A stretch of 64,000 nucleotides of DNA from Streptomyces sp. NBC_00464 (GCF_036013915.1 NZ_CP107899.1:3286001-3350000), one strand, 5' to 3'; shown: positions 32,994 to 42,081, numbered from the stretch's first letter. The notes: generated by a model from the sequence alone, not told the origin. Made by a program: numbers and translations.

Positions 32994-34225
32994 CCTCGTA
33001 CGACATAGCGGCGCCCGGACTGCCCGCGTACCGGGATATCAACGTCCTACGCTGGCTTGCCGCCTACACCGCCTCCGTCACCGGCGACGTGGTGTACTTC
33101 CTCGCCCTCTCCTGGTCCGCCACTCGTGCTGCGGGGCCGTCGCAGGTTGGTCTGGTGATCGCAGCCGGGGCGTTACCCCGGGCGGTGCTCATGATCGGCG
33201 GAGGCGTAGTGGCAGATCGGTTCGGGCCGCGCCGGGTTGCCGTCGCCAGCGACGCGACCCGCTGCGTCGTGATTCTCGCCGCCGCAGCGGCCGTGCTGCT
33301 GGTCTCGCCCCACCTATGGCTACTCATTCCGGTGGCCTTGGTGTTCGGTGTGGTCGACGCGGTGTTCATGCCGGCAGTGGGCGCACTTCCACCGCGCATC
33401 ACAGCCCCGGAACAACTCACCCGCGTCCAGGGGATGCGCGGCCTTTCGATCCGGCTGAGCAATGCCGCGGGCCCTCTCCTGGCAGGAGTGGTGCTCGCGG
33501 TGGGAGGCGCCGCAGGCGCGTTCGCAGCCGCCGGTGCGCTGTTCGCCATCTCGCTGGCCCTCCTGCTCACCGTGCGAGTGTCGCCTTTGCCGTCGGCACG
33601 CCAACGCACCTCTGCTCGAAGCGAGTTGAGCGATGGGCTGCGCTACATCCGCCGACATCAGATGCTCGCACCGCTGGTCACGGTGATCGGTCTGAGCGAG
33701 ATGTGCTTCAGCGGCCCGGTGGCCGCCGGCCTGGTGCTCCTGGCAGACGAACGCGGATGGGGTGCCGCGGGCATGGGGTGGATCGCGAGCGCATTCAGCA
33801 TCGGAGCCGCAGCCGCCGCGCTGCTGCTCACGGTGTGGGCTCGCATCCCGCGCGCTGGGCCGGCGATGTCCGGCGCGTTGTTCATCACGGCCGTGGGAGC
33901 CGTCGCCTTGGGGCACGCACGATCTCTGCCTCTCGCCGTCGCCTTCGGTGCGTTGATCGGGCTGACCAACGGGGTCACCGCGACGGTGACCGGTGCCCTG
34001 ATCCAGACGGAGACCGACCCCCGGTATCTGGGCCGGGTCACTGCGGTCACCACTCTGTGTGCGCTGGGCCTCGCCCCGGTGCTCTTCCCCCTCGTCGGCG
34101 TCACGGTGGCCGTATGGGGCGCCGCCATGTTCTTCACCGTGTGCGGTGGAATCTGCTTGATCGCCGCTGTGTTCGGTATCTCTGTCCCAGTGTTGCGCCG
34201 TGCCGAGCTGAGCTCCCTGAAGTGA
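32990..34225 (+). CDS. MFS transporter (MFS_3/enterobactin-exporter-like)
   Basis: 411 residues with about twelve hydrophobic segments. The N-terminus INVLRWLAAYTASVTGDVVYFLALSW and the motif VADRFGPRRVAVASDATRCVVI are typical of MFS_3 exporters of macrolide or siderophore type. GVVDAVFMPAVGALPPRI follows at mid-protein. It is translationally coupled to the ArsR-like regulator. Codon use is a little less GC-biased than in the core genes, consistent with an accessory origin (impression, not measured). Confidence 0.85.
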   Translation: MTSYDIAAPGLPAYRDINVLRWLAAYTASVTGDVVYFLALSWSATRAAGPSQVGLVIAAGALPRAVLMIGGGVVADRFGPRRVAVASDATRCVVILAAAAAVLLVSPHLWLLIPVALVFGVVDAVFMPAVGALPPRITAPEQLTRVQGMRGLSIRLSNAAGPLLAGVVLAVGGAAGAFAAAGALFAISLALLLTVRVSPLPSARQRTSARSELSDGLRYIRRHQMLAPLVTVIGLSEMCFSGPVAAGLVLLADERGWGAAGMGWIASAFSIGAAAAALLLTVWARIPRAGPAMSGALFITAVGAVALGHARSLPLAVAFGALIGLTNGVTATVTGALIQTETDPRYLGRVTAVTTLCALGLAPVLFPLVGVTVAVWGAAMFFTVCGGICLIAAVFGISVPVLRRAELSSLK

Positions 34226-34354
34226 CACCCGGGCTCTGCGACCAGGGGCGTCAGCGGCGATCGATGCTGCGGCCTGCGGCCGAGCCGTCAACCGTTGTCG
34301 GCGTTGGTCGTCGTGGTGCGCCCTCGCGCGGCCCAGGGGCGACCCGCTGGGGGA

Positions 34355-34633
34355 CTACAGGCCGCGCAGCGCCTCATGCAGGTCGCCGTAGATGCTCCAG
34401 CAGATGACGCTGCCGTCATCGTTCAGGCTGCCCATGTACCAGTAGTCGTCATCGGAGACCTTCACGATGCAGAGAACGCCGAATCCAAGGATGAGCGTGG
34501 GGTGAAGAGCCTCGTCGTCGGCGTCGTAGTACACGACGGCTCGATCCGGGCTGAGCACCTCGGCTCGGGCATCCCCGGAGACGTCACGAATCTGTTGGAG
34601 CGTCCATCCGTCCGGCGGCTGGTGGTCTTCCAT
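34355..34633 (-). CDS. Small hypothetical protein
   Basis: 92 residues from ATG 34633 (MEDHQPPDGWTLQQIRD). It is acidic and beta-rich, with ARAEVLSPDRAVVYYDADDEALHPTLILGFGVLCIVKVSDDDYWYMGSLNDDGSVICWSIYGDL suggesting a small beta-sheet domain. No signal peptide, no HTH and no known motif were recognised. Proteins of this size and look often act as immunity or SUKH-like partners, but nothing here proves it. It lies alone between the MFS gene and a divergent zinc-ribbon-like gene. Confidence 0.6.
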   Translation of the reverse strand: MEDHQPPDGWTLQQIRDVSGDARAEVLSPDRAVVYYDADDEALHPTLILGFGVLCIVKVSDDDYWYMGSLNDDGSVICWSIYGDLHEALRGL

Positions 34634-34813
34634 GAGGCGGCCAGCGTAGTGCCCGCGCCGCGCGCGGCAAACGGTCAAGGTTCAGTGGCACCGGACAGTC
34701 GGCAGCGAGACTTGACGGCTGATGCCGAAGCCTCGCCCTGTCCACGATCGCGATGATGGACGGAGCCCGTAACTCCCCAGGTCCTGGCTGTGTGAGCCAC
34801 TAGGTTGGTGCGT

Positions 34814-35335
34814 GTGGAGACACGGGGGCAGAGGTATCGGTATGTGGGTCCGGCTGAGCTGAGGAAGCTCGTCCGGGCGAGTGGTGGGGGTCGGAGCATC
34901 CGCTCTGCGGCGGACCTCCGCGAGTGGCTCTCGGCGCTGACCCCGGATGAGTTGGCGGAGCCGTTCACGTTCGTCGTCGATGGCGGCGGGGTGCTGCGAC
35001 TGGCTCCGCGCCGCAGTGAGCACGTGGTGTGCGCCGGCGGCGGAGAGGTGCTGAGCGCCGGCGAGATGAGCTTCCGCGAGGAATCCGGGCGATGGGTGGT
35101 CGAGGAGATCAGCAACCAGTCGACCGGCTACTGCCCGGACATCAGATCATGGCCGGCCGTGGCCGAGGCTCTGGATGGGATCGGGATCCGTCGACCGTCC
35201 GGATTCACGCATGAGGTGGTCTTTCGCCGATGCCGCTCCTGCCGGGAACTCAATATCGTGCGGGAGAAGGACTTCGTATGCGTTTTCTGCGGCGAGGATC
35301 TGCCGCAGGAGTGGAACGTCGGGGAGCCCTGGTGA
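34814..35335 (+). CDS. Hypothetical protein with C-terminal zinc ribbon
   Basis: About 173 residues. The start is uncertain: GTG 34814 is used here, with GTG 34808 and TTG 34805 as alternatives and no strong ribosome-binding site. The N-terminal ~90 residues (YVGPAELRKLVRASGGGRSI, LREWLSALTPDELAEPFTFVVDGGGVLRLAPRRSEHV) read like a small alpha/beta domain. The C-terminus has CRSC and CVFC, 16 residues apart, as in a zinc ribbon. The stop overlaps the GTG start of the next, apparently decayed, frame. Not assigned to a family. Confidence 0.55.
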   Translation: METRGQRYRYVGPAELRKLVRASGGGRSIRSAADLREWLSALTPDELAEPFTFVVDGGGVLRLAPRRSEHVVCAGGGEVLSAGEMSFREESGRWVVEEISNQSTGYCPDIRSWPAVAEALDGIGIRRPSGFTHEVVFRRCRSCRELNIVREKDFVCVFCGEDLPQEWNVGEPW

Positions 35336-35679
35336 CTGGTCGATCCGCGAAGATCGCAGCGCCTTGCGAGTGCGGCAGCATGGCGGTGCGGCAGGTGAAC
35401 CAGTTCATCCTTCACGACGAGCTGTGGTGGGATTCGGAGTTCTCCTGCGGGTCCTGTGGCACCTACCTGTGCGAGCACGCTGGTCCGGGACCAGCACCTG
35501 ATGATGTTCGCTTGGGCTGTGGCGTTCGGCCCTGGGCCGGCGGGCCTTCGACCCGGCCGACGTCAGCGTGGTCTTCCTGCCGGAGGACGAGGAGATCCCT
35601 GCCGAGGACGAGGGGTACCAGGCTCTCGCGGCCACCGGTACAGGGCGCAGGCGCGGGCGGTGCACCACGCCGCGGAAGG
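35332..35679 (+). pseudogene. Frameshifted remnant following the zinc-ribbon gene
   Basis: A frame opens at GTG 35332, overlapping the previous stop as GTGA. It encodes plausible protein with two CxC/CxxC pairs (APCECGSMAVRQVNQFILHDELWWDSEFSCGSCGTYLCEHAG). After about position 35490 the reading becomes unlike protein. A different frame then reads sensibly (RRAFDPADVSVVFLPEDEEIPAEDEGYQALA, about 35540-35640) before decaying into the convergent methyltransferase gene. This suggests one or two frameshifts in a former ~110-residue gene. A sequencing error is the alternative. Confidence 0.45.
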
Positions 35680-36516
35680 CTACGCAGTGCCCGCTCGGGG
35701 TGACCTCGCCCGGAGCGAGTAGAGGATCGGGAGGTAGGTGTCACCGAACGGGAACCGCCAGGCGCCGTCGGGTCCTTGAGGCAGGATGCGACGTCCCGGG
35801 ATTTCGGCCTCGGTGTGCTCGACGAGCCGGTCGACGATCAGTCCCGATCCGGCGGCCGCTGTCACGATCTCGCCCACCGAGTGCGGGTACTGGACCACCT
35901 CCTGTGCGGTCATCGGCAGATCCGGGTCCGCATATGTGTCCTTTACGACCTCGCGTTGGGGCTCTCCTCCGCCGTAGGGCCAGTCCGCCACGAGCGGCTC
36001 GTAGGTCGCCAGGGTCTGGTAGGCGGGATGCAGGTCGACCAGCACCAGCCTTCCACCCGGCCGCAGTGCCATCGCCGCACCACGCATCCACGCGTCGAGG
36101 TCCCCGATCCAGCACAGCACCCCGTAGGTGGCGATCACCAGATCGAACCTGCCCGCCAGGCCGGACGGCAGGTTCTGCGTGTCCGCCTCGACGAAATCGG
36201 CGCTCAGCCCGGCGAGCTCGGCCAGCTCGCGTGCCCGTGCGATCGCCGTCGGCGAGAAGTCGACACCGGTGACCCTGGCACCCAGACGAGCCCAGTTGAG
36301 TGTGTCCATGCCGAAGTGGCACTGCAGATGCAGCACATCCTGTCCGGTCACCTCACCGGCCAGTTCCAGCTCGATCCCATAGAGCGTCTGCCGGCCCGCC
36401 AGGAACGAATCGACGTCGTAGAGCTTGTCGTTGGGTGTCGTGCCATGCGTCCGGGCACGGGCGTCCCAAAGGGCCCGGTTCATGCGGAGCCCGTCGTCGG
36501 GAGAGTTTCCGTTCAT
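35680..36516 (-). CDS. Class I SAM-dependent methyltransferase
   Basis: 278 residues. The SAM-binding domain is clear: GQDVLHLQCHFGMDTLNWARLGARVTGVDFSPTAIARARELA, then ADFVEADTQNLPSGLAGRFDLVIATYGVLCWIGDLDAWMRGAAMALRPGGRLVLVDLHP. This is a UbiE/Tam-like small-molecule methyltransferase. The C-terminus is slightly extended past the usual end. It is convergent with the decayed gene at 35.5 kb. The substrate is unknown. Confidence 0.83.
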   Translation of the reverse strand: MNGNSPDDGLRMNRALWDARARTHGTTPNDKLYDVDSFLAGRQTLYGIELELAGEVTGQDVLHLQCHFGMDTLNWARLGARVTGVDFSPTAIARARELAELAGLSADFVEADTQNLPSGLAGRFDLVIATYGVLCWIGDLDAWMRGAAMALRPGGRLVLVDLHPAYQTLATYEPLVADWPYGGGEPQREVVKDTYADPDLPMTAQEVVQYPHSVGEIVTAAAGSGLIVDRLVEHTEAEIPGRRILPQGPDGAWRFPFGDTYLPILYSLRARSPRAGTA

Positions 36517-36615
36517 GCCCGCAGTGTGGCAGGCCGATTCGAGCGAGCGCCGACACCTGGTGGGTGTTGAGCGGGCACCCGGCTCTACCGGCTCACCGGC
36601 TCGGGCCCGGGGCCG

Positions 36616-36765
36616 GGTCGGTGGGCGCCGCGGAAGCTCACCAAGGCCCCGGCCTTACTCGCCCAACGGCTGTACGACGAGCGGGAGAAGACCGTCCAGC
36701 AGATCGGCGACATATTCGGGTTCTGGCTCAACTTCTGTGAAAAGTGCACGGTGAGTGATGAATGA
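36616..36765 (+). pseudogene. Serine-recombinase/transposase HTH fragment
   Basis: A 50-codon stretch without its own start reads RKLTKAPALLAQRLYDEREKTVQQIGDIFGF, then FWLNFCEKCTVSDE and a stop. The first part matches the C-terminal helix-turn-helix of Tn3-type resolvases and invertases. The recognition helix is abruptly replaced by unrelated sequence. No upstream catalytic domain is present. It is best read as a remnant of a mobile element lost from this site. Confidence 0.5.
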
Positions 36766-36771
36766 AAGGGG

Positions 36772-37263
36772 TCAGCCGAGGCGTCCCTCGGGAAACCTGA
36801 ACTCCATGAGGAGGTCCTCGGCCTCGCTTGACACCTGCTGGAAGCCGGCCTTCTCCCAGGCGCGTACGGCCCGCTGGTTCCCTCTCACGGGATCGACTGT
36901 CACACGCCGCCACCCGAGGTTCCCGCCCAAGTGCCCAAGGAGCACGCGCGCGGCATCCGGCCCCAAGCCCCGTCCCCTTGCTTCCGGTCCCAACACCATG
37001 TCGATGCCGCCTTCAGCCGCTCCGGCCCGCCAGTACTGTGCGTAGCCCACCGGCGTGCTCCTTGCCAGTACGAGGAAGGACTCCACACGCGGCCGGCGCC
37101 TCCCCACGTACTTCTCAGCCACCTCGGCACGCGAAATCGGTACGCCGCCCCAGTGCTCGACGAAGTCGGGGGAGGCGAACCACTGGGCCAGCAGGTCCAG
37201 ATCACCCTCGGTCGTCGGGACAAGACGGGTCAGCTCTCCGTCGAGAACGACTCCACCGGCCAT
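36772..37263 (-). CDS. GNAT acetyltransferase, AAC(6')-like
   Basis: 163 residues. It has the Acetyltransf_8/AAC(6') layout: VVLDGELTRLVPTTEGDLDLLAQWFASPDFVEHWGG, then STPVGYAQYWRAG, then the acetyl-CoA loop PEARGRGLGPDAARVLL, and VDPVRGNQRAVRAWEKAGFQQV. Members acetylate aminoglycosides or related amines, but chromosomal Streptomyces copies need not confer resistance. The gene sits next to the recombinase remnant in an accessory stretch. Confidence 0.8.
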   Translation of the reverse strand: MAGGVVLDGELTRLVPTTEGDLDLLAQWFASPDFVEHWGGVPISRAEVAEKYVGRRRPRVESFLVLARSTPVGYAQYWRAGAAEGGIDMVLGPEARGRGLGPDAARVLLGHLGGNLGWRRVTVDPVRGNQRAVRAWEKAGFQQVSSEAEDLLMEFRFPEGRLG

Positions 37264-37459
37264 CAGTCACTCTCCCGTTCGGCTTGGAAGCGCACGCATG
37301 GCGGAAAGTTACGGCATCACAGAAGTTGTGCCAGAGCCCAAATTCGGAAATGACTGCGCGCGACATCGACACTGCACAGAGCTGGTCGGCATGCCGCAGC
37401 CACGGACGTACATGCTTTTCGGACTCGCCCGACGACCCGGCGCCGGTAGGGTCGCGCGC

Positions 37460-39439
37460 ATGTGGGTGGGAATGGACGCGGTCGACTGGGCCGGGCTACA
37501 ACACAACTACGGCTCCGCGGAGGGCATACCCGGCCTGCTCCGCCGATGCGGAGGGCTGGATCCGGAGGATGCGGAGGACGCCTCGTCCGAGCTGCTCAAC
37601 CTGCTCTTCCACCAAGGTGGCTGGATCTGCTCCGCCGCCTCGGCCGCGCTGCCGTTCATCATGCGCCTGGCCGCGGCACCGCAGGTGCCGAGCCGCTGCG
37701 CGCTGCTGGAGCTGGTCGCGGTGCTGGCGTCGGAAGCCGGTCGCGTCGAAGCCCGGTTCCTGGATTCCGGCTGGGTACCCGCGTGGGAACAGGCCCTGCC
37801 CGAGTTGCTGGGCCTGCTGGATGACCCCGAGCCGGAGATCCGGCGGGCCGCAGCCGATGTGCTCGGTGGGTGCGACAGCCCCGGTGAGGCGGTTCTGCCT
37901 GCGGTGCTGCGGTGCTGGGAGGCGGAGGAGGATCTGGCCACCCGCCTTGAGCTCGTCCTCTGCCTGGGCCAGGCGGCCCTGCGCGCACCGGTCGGCGGGC
38001 ACGGCGCCGCGGCCCTCGATGTGCTCCATGGCCTGCTCGACGCTCCACACGCGCAGATACGTCTCGCAGCGGTGCACGCACTCACTCCGAACGACCCGGG
38101 CCTGCCTGCCCGACGGCTGGACCTGATACTCGAAGCGGTCCGGGACCCCACCGTCGAGCTGTGGCGGCACACCAGCTCCCTACAGACCGGGGTACTGGGT
38201 GTCCACTACTGGACCGCGGGGCTGTTCACCGGGCCCGCCCCCACGTTCACGCTCGGTCTGCTGGCAGACCATCACGACGACGAACAGCGGATCGGCGCTC
38301 TGGCCCAGGCGGGCACGCTGCTGTCCCAGTGGCACTCACCGACCGACGCCCTCCTGCCACGTCTCGTCGCGCGGCTGGACGACCCCCACACCGAAGTCCG
38401 CTTCCGGGCGGCCGAGCTGCTGGCCTGTCTCGGCCCGGCGGCCACCGCCCACGCCGACGAGGTCGCCGCACTCCTCTCCGACACCGCTGCCCGCACGAGA
38501 CACACACGGCAAACCGTCGGCGAGGCTGCTCTGTGGGCCCTGGCCCGGATGAACGATCCGCGCTGCCTGCCGGGGCTGATCGAGCTGATCGCCGGTGCAC
38601 GCTCCGGCTTCGCATCGGCTTCCGCCCATTACCCCGCCACAGACCTGCACCATGTCACCCTCCCCGCGCTCCACGAGGTGCTGGGCCACCTCCCGGACCA
38701 CGCCGAGCCGCTCCTCCCGTCGATCTGCGGCCGGCTCGACACCGCCACGGATGACCGCCTGCTCAACCGGCTCTGCGACGTACTCGCCGACTGGGGGCCC
38801 GTGGCAGAGGCAGCGGTTCCGCAGCTGACCGGCCTGCTGGAGGACGACCGGACCTGGATGGCGGGGGCAACGGCTCTGGCGGGCATCGGCTCGGCGGGGA
38901 ACGAGGCACGGGAGTTGCTCCTGTCCCGGTCCCGTGACGCCGGACCGCACGCGGAACTCGCGGCTTGGGCGTACTGGAGAGTCGGCGGCGAACCCGGCCC
39001 GGCCCTGGAAGCACTCGGACACAGCATCGAGGAACGAAGCTTCTTCCGTCCCGCCCTGCGCAAGCTCGCCGGCCTGGGCCCGCATGCCGCCCCCTACGCG
39101 GACCGGCTCAGGGCGCTGACAGCCGACACCGACCCCTGGACCCGCGTCGAGGCGGCCCACGCCCTGTGGGCCGCAACCGGCGACACCGAGACCGCTGCCC
39201 CGGCGCTGACGACGGCCGTGACGGATCTGGCCGAGGGCGCCTACCTGCCTGTCATGCTTCCCGCACTGGACCACCTGGCCAAGCTCGGGCACGCGGCCCG
39301 GCCCGCCGCCCACCTCCTGCGCGAGGTACCCGCCCGTGAACAACGGCTGCGTACCAGCGGCGGGTGGAGAGGATTCGTCCAGGACGAGGACATCCGCACT
39401 GCCGTCAGAGAGCTGCTCAGCCCCGGTCCATCCACATGA
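37460..39439 (+). CDS. HEAT-repeat-like protein
   Basis: About 659 residues from ATG 37460 (ATG 37472 possible). Residues ~1-75 are a distinct N-terminal domain (WAGLQHNYGSAEGIPGLLRRC, FHQGGWICSAASAALPFIMRLAAAP) that recurs in the gene at 41.2-41.9 kb. The rest is a solenoid of roughly 40-residue helical repeats: LLDDPEPEIRRAAADVLG, RLDDPHTEVRFRAAELLACLG, GLLEDDRTWMAGATALAGIGSAG. HEAT solenoids bind proteins; no enzyme motif is visible. The frame extends upstream to 37055 inside the antisense GNAT gene, which is not credible coding. Confidence 0.78.
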   Translation: MWVGMDAVDWAGLQHNYGSAEGIPGLLRRCGGLDPEDAEDASSELLNLLFHQGGWICSAASAALPFIMRLAAAPQVPSRCALLELVAVLASEAGRVEARFLDSGWVPAWEQALPELLGLLDDPEPEIRRAAADVLGGCDSPGEAVLPAVLRCWEAEEDLATRLELVLCLGQAALRAPVGGHGAAALDVLHGLLDAPHAQIRLAAVHALTPNDPGLPARRLDLILEAVRDPTVELWRHTSSLQTGVLGVHYWTAGLFTGPAPTFTLGLLADHHDDEQRIGALAQAGTLLSQWHSPTDALLPRLVARLDDPHTEVRFRAAELLACLGPAATAHADEVAALLSDTAARTRHTRQTVGEAALWALARMNDPRCLPGLIELIAGARSGFASASAHYPATDLHHVTLPALHEVLGHLPDHAEPLLPSICGRLDTATDDRLLNRLCDVLADWGPVAEAAVPQLTGLLEDDRTWMAGATALAGIGSAGNEARELLLSRSRDAGPHAELAAWAYWRVGGEPGPALEALGHSIEERSFFRPALRKLAGLGPHAAPYADRLRALTADTDPWTRVEAAHALWAATGDTETAAPALTTAVTDLAEGAYLPVMLPALDHLAKLGHAARPAAHLLREVPAREQRLRTSGGWRGFVQDEDIRTAVRELLSPGPST

Positions 39440-39456
39440 GGTTCACCTGCGGGCCC

Positions 39457-40305
39457 TCAGAGACGTATCGCAGTCCGGACAAGGTCGGCGATGGCTCTGG
39501 ACCGGCTGTGCGGTGGCCAGGCGATCACAGTGGTGACTGCCGGCGCGTCCAGCACGGGCACGGCCGCGAGGTCGCCGTGCAGTTGGGCTCGGCACGACTC
39601 CGGTGAGACCGCGCACGCACGGCCGAGCGCGACGAGCTGCATCAACTGCGCGTGGTCGCGGACCTGCGGGCCGGGGCCGGGCGGGTAGGTGCCGTCGGGG
39701 TCGGGCCAGCGCGGCAGGGGCAGGCCCGGCAGCCCGGTGATATCGGCCATGCGCACATGGGCCCGGGCGGTGAGCGGATGTCCGGACGGCAGGACCACGA
39801 CCTGGCCCTCCGTGCCGAGTTCTTCCGCGTCGAACCCGGCCGTCGAGTCGAACGGCCGGTGCAGCAGCGCCACGTCGGCCCGGCCCTCGCTCAGGAGTCG
39901 TTGCTGTTCGGCCGGACCGCACAGGATGACGTCGACGGGGACCGCGCCGGGTTCGGCGGCATACGCGTCGAGCAGTCTCGCCAGCAGTTCGCTGGACGCG
40001 CTGGCCTTCGTGACCAGGGTCAGGCCGGGGCCGCCGGTCACGGAAAGGGCGGCGCGGCGGGTCCGGCGCTCGGCGGCGTCGACCGCGTCGAGGGCCGCCC
40101 GGCCCTCGGCCAACAGCACCGCGCCGGCCTCGGTCAGCGTGACCGTGCGGCTGGTCCGGTCCAGCAGTACTGCCCCGAGCCGGCGTTCGAGCTGCTGGAT
40201 CGCCCGCGACAAAGGCGGCTGGGCGATCCTGAGCCGCTCCGCGGCGCGCCCGAAGTGCAGCTCTTCGGCGACAGCGACGAAGTAGCGCAGTTCCCGGGTC
40301 TCCAT
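39457..40305 (-). CDS. LysR-family transcriptional regulator
   Basis: 282 residues from ATG 40305. The N-terminal HTH is METRELRYFVAVAEELHFGRAAERLRIAQPPLSRAIQQLERRLGAVLLDRTSRTVTLTEAG. A substrate-binding-like effector domain follows (from ~90; LRDHAQLMQLVALGRACAVSPESC near the end). The gene is divergent from the SDR gene across 86 bp, the classical LysR layout, so the SDR is the likely target. No clean T-N11-A box was singled out. Confidence 0.88.
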   Translation of the reverse strand: METRELRYFVAVAEELHFGRAAERLRIAQPPLSRAIQQLERRLGAVLLDRTSRTVTLTEAGAVLLAEGRAALDAVDAAERRTRRAALSVTGGPGLTLVTKASASSELLARLLDAYAAEPGAVPVDVILCGPAEQQRLLSEGRADVALLHRPFDSTAGFDAEELGTEGQVVVLPSGHPLTARAHVRMADITGLPGLPLPRWPDPDGTYPPGPGPQVRDHAQLMQLVALGRACAVSPESCRAQLHGDLAAVPVLDAPAVTTVIAWPPHSRSRAIADLVRTAIRL

Positions 40306-40391
40306 AGCGCCACGGTAACCCGGATCAATACCCTGGCGGTATCGATGCCCACCCTGTCGGTCTTGGACCCCCACCGGGCCCCGAGGGCAGC

Positions 40392-41132
40392 ATGGTCCCC
40401 ATGAGCGAACAGACAACTGCGCTGGTCACCGGCGCGAACAAGGGAATCGGCTACGAGATCGCCGCGGGCCTCGGCGCCCTCGGCTGGAGTGTCGGCGTCG
40501 GCGCCCGGGACGATCGGCGCCGCGAGGCGGCGGTGGAGAAGCTGCGCGCGGCCGGCGTCGACGCGTTCGGCGTGCCACTGGACGTGACCGACGAGGCGAG
40601 CGTGACCGCCGCCGCGCGGCTGATCGAGGAACGGGCCGGGCACCTCGACGTCCTCGTCAACAACGCCGGCATCACCGGCGGGATGCCGCAGGAACCCACC
40701 CAGGTCGATCCCGCCACCATCCGGACGGTCGTGGAGACCAACGTGATCGGCGTCATCCGCGTCACCAACGCGATGTTGCCGCTGCTGCGCCGCTCCGCCT
40801 CACCACGGATCGTGAACATGTCCAGCAGTGTCGGCTCCCTGACCCGGCAGTCGGGAACCGCTGCTGAGCAGACGACGGGTCCGGTGGCCGTGGCCTACGC
40901 GCCGTCGAAGACGTTCCTGAATGCCGTCACCCTGCAGTACGCCCGGGAGTTGAGCGACACGAACATCCTGATCAACGCCGGCTGCCCCGGCTACGTCGCG
41001 ACCGACCTCAACGGCTTCCGTGGCGTGCGTACCCCTGAACAGGGCGCGGCGATCGCCGTCAGGCTGGCGACCCTGCCCGACGGCGGCCCGACCGGCACGT
41101 TCTTCGAGGACGCCGGCGTAGTGCCCTGGTGA
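40392..41132 (+). CDS. Short-chain dehydrogenase/reductase
   Basis: 246 residues (ATG 40392; ATG 40401 possible). Classical SDR motifs: TGANKGIGYEIA (cofactor), LDVTD, NNAGITGG, IVNMSSSVGSL (catalytic Ser) and YAPSKTFLN (catalytic Tyr/Lys). NADP preference is suggested by ARDDRR after strand 2. It resembles carbonyl-reductase-type SDRs. It is divergent from the LysR regulator. Confidence 0.9.
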   Translation: MVPMSEQTTALVTGANKGIGYEIAAGLGALGWSVGVGARDDRRREAAVEKLRAAGVDAFGVPLDVTDEASVTAAARLIEERAGHLDVLVNNAGITGGMPQEPTQVDPATIRTVVETNVIGVIRVTNAMLPLLRRSASPRIVNMSSSVGSLTRQSGTAAEQTTGPVAVAYAPSKTFLNAVTLQYARELSDTNILINAGCPGYVATDLNGFRGVRTPEQGAAIAVRLATLPDGGPTGTFFEDAGVVPW

Positions 41133-41151
41133 AAGGTCCGACCACCGTCCG

Positions 41152-41916
41152 TCAGCCGCCGTACGTGGTCGTCCAGTCGGCACTGATACGAGCGGCCACG
41201 GAGAAGTCCTCCGCGCAGTCCGGGCAAGTCGCATCGCCGAAGATGTGGGTCAGCGTCCTGGCGACCTCTTGTCGGCCATCGGCGCGCGCGACATCGTGGA
41301 GACGGCGGCCGATGCCGGTCAGGGCGGCGGGCTCGGCGGGACGCAGCGGCTTCGTCTTCACATGGTCGTCGGACGTCGTCGCGTAATCGCCCACGGCCGA
41401 GAAGCACCCGTGCTCGCCCACGACGATGAACACGGCCGCCGCGTCATCGGGTCCGGGGCAGGACACCTCGTATTCCTCGTTCGTCAGCCCCCACGCCAGC
41501 TCTTCGCTCCAGCCGAAGACACCTTCGAAGCTCAGTACGGCTTCCAGGAGGTAGGCGTACTCGCTGCGGTCGGCTGCCGTCCGCAGACGCTCGTTCGCGA
41601 GCGACAGCAAGGCCGCCACCTCGGCCGCGTACGTCATGCGGACATCGCCCGCCCCATGGGACTGGCCGGCACCCGCCATGATCGCGCCCGCGAGGGTCAG
41701 CGCGCTGACCGCCTGTTCCCGGTCGTCCGTGCCTGCCACGCCGGCCAGCCAGAACAGCGCCGCGAAGCTGGCCGAGTACACGCTGCCCTGGTGGCACCGC
41801 GCCGACCAGAGGTCGTTCCCGTGCTCGGAGGCCGGATCCGATGCGATCCGGTCCAGCAGGGCAGGTATGTCCTCCGCCGAGCCGTACGCGTGGCTGAGCC
41901 GCGACCAGTCCGTCAT
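41152..41916 (-). CDS. Hypothetical protein sharing the N-terminal domain of the HEAT-repeat protein
   Basis: 254 residues. The first ~60 residues (WSRLSHAYGSAEDIPALLDRI, HQGSVYSASFAALFWLAG) align with the start of the 37.5-39.4 kb protein (WAGLQHNYGSAEGIPGLLRRC, HQGGWICSAASAALPFIMRLA). The middle is helical. The C-terminus carries a single CPDCAEDF pair and no repeats. No enzymatic motif was found. The two genes flank the LysR/SDR pair on opposite strands. Confidence 0.65.
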   Translation of the reverse strand: MTDWSRLSHAYGSAEDIPALLDRIASDPASEHGNDLWSARCHQGSVYSASFAALFWLAGVAGTDDREQAVSALTLAGAIMAGAGQSHGAGDVRMTYAAEVAALLSLANERLRTAADRSEYAYLLEAVLSFEGVFGWSEELAWGLTNEEYEVSCPGPDDAAAVFIVVGEHGCFSAVGDYATTSDDHVKTKPLRPAEPAALTGIGRRLHDVARADGRQEVARTLTHIFGDATCPDCAEDFSVAARISADWTTTYGG

Positions 41917-42081
41917 GCGGGCATCCCACCAGGTTGATCACAACGGACGGCCACCGGCGCCCTGTCGATCAGCCTGGTTGCCCGCTGCCCCGGACCGGGC
42001 CGTGCGCGTGCGCATGTGCATGACGTACGGGCAGTAGGCTTCCGGCCACTTCCCGTATCACCGTCCCCAAGGGAGCACACC

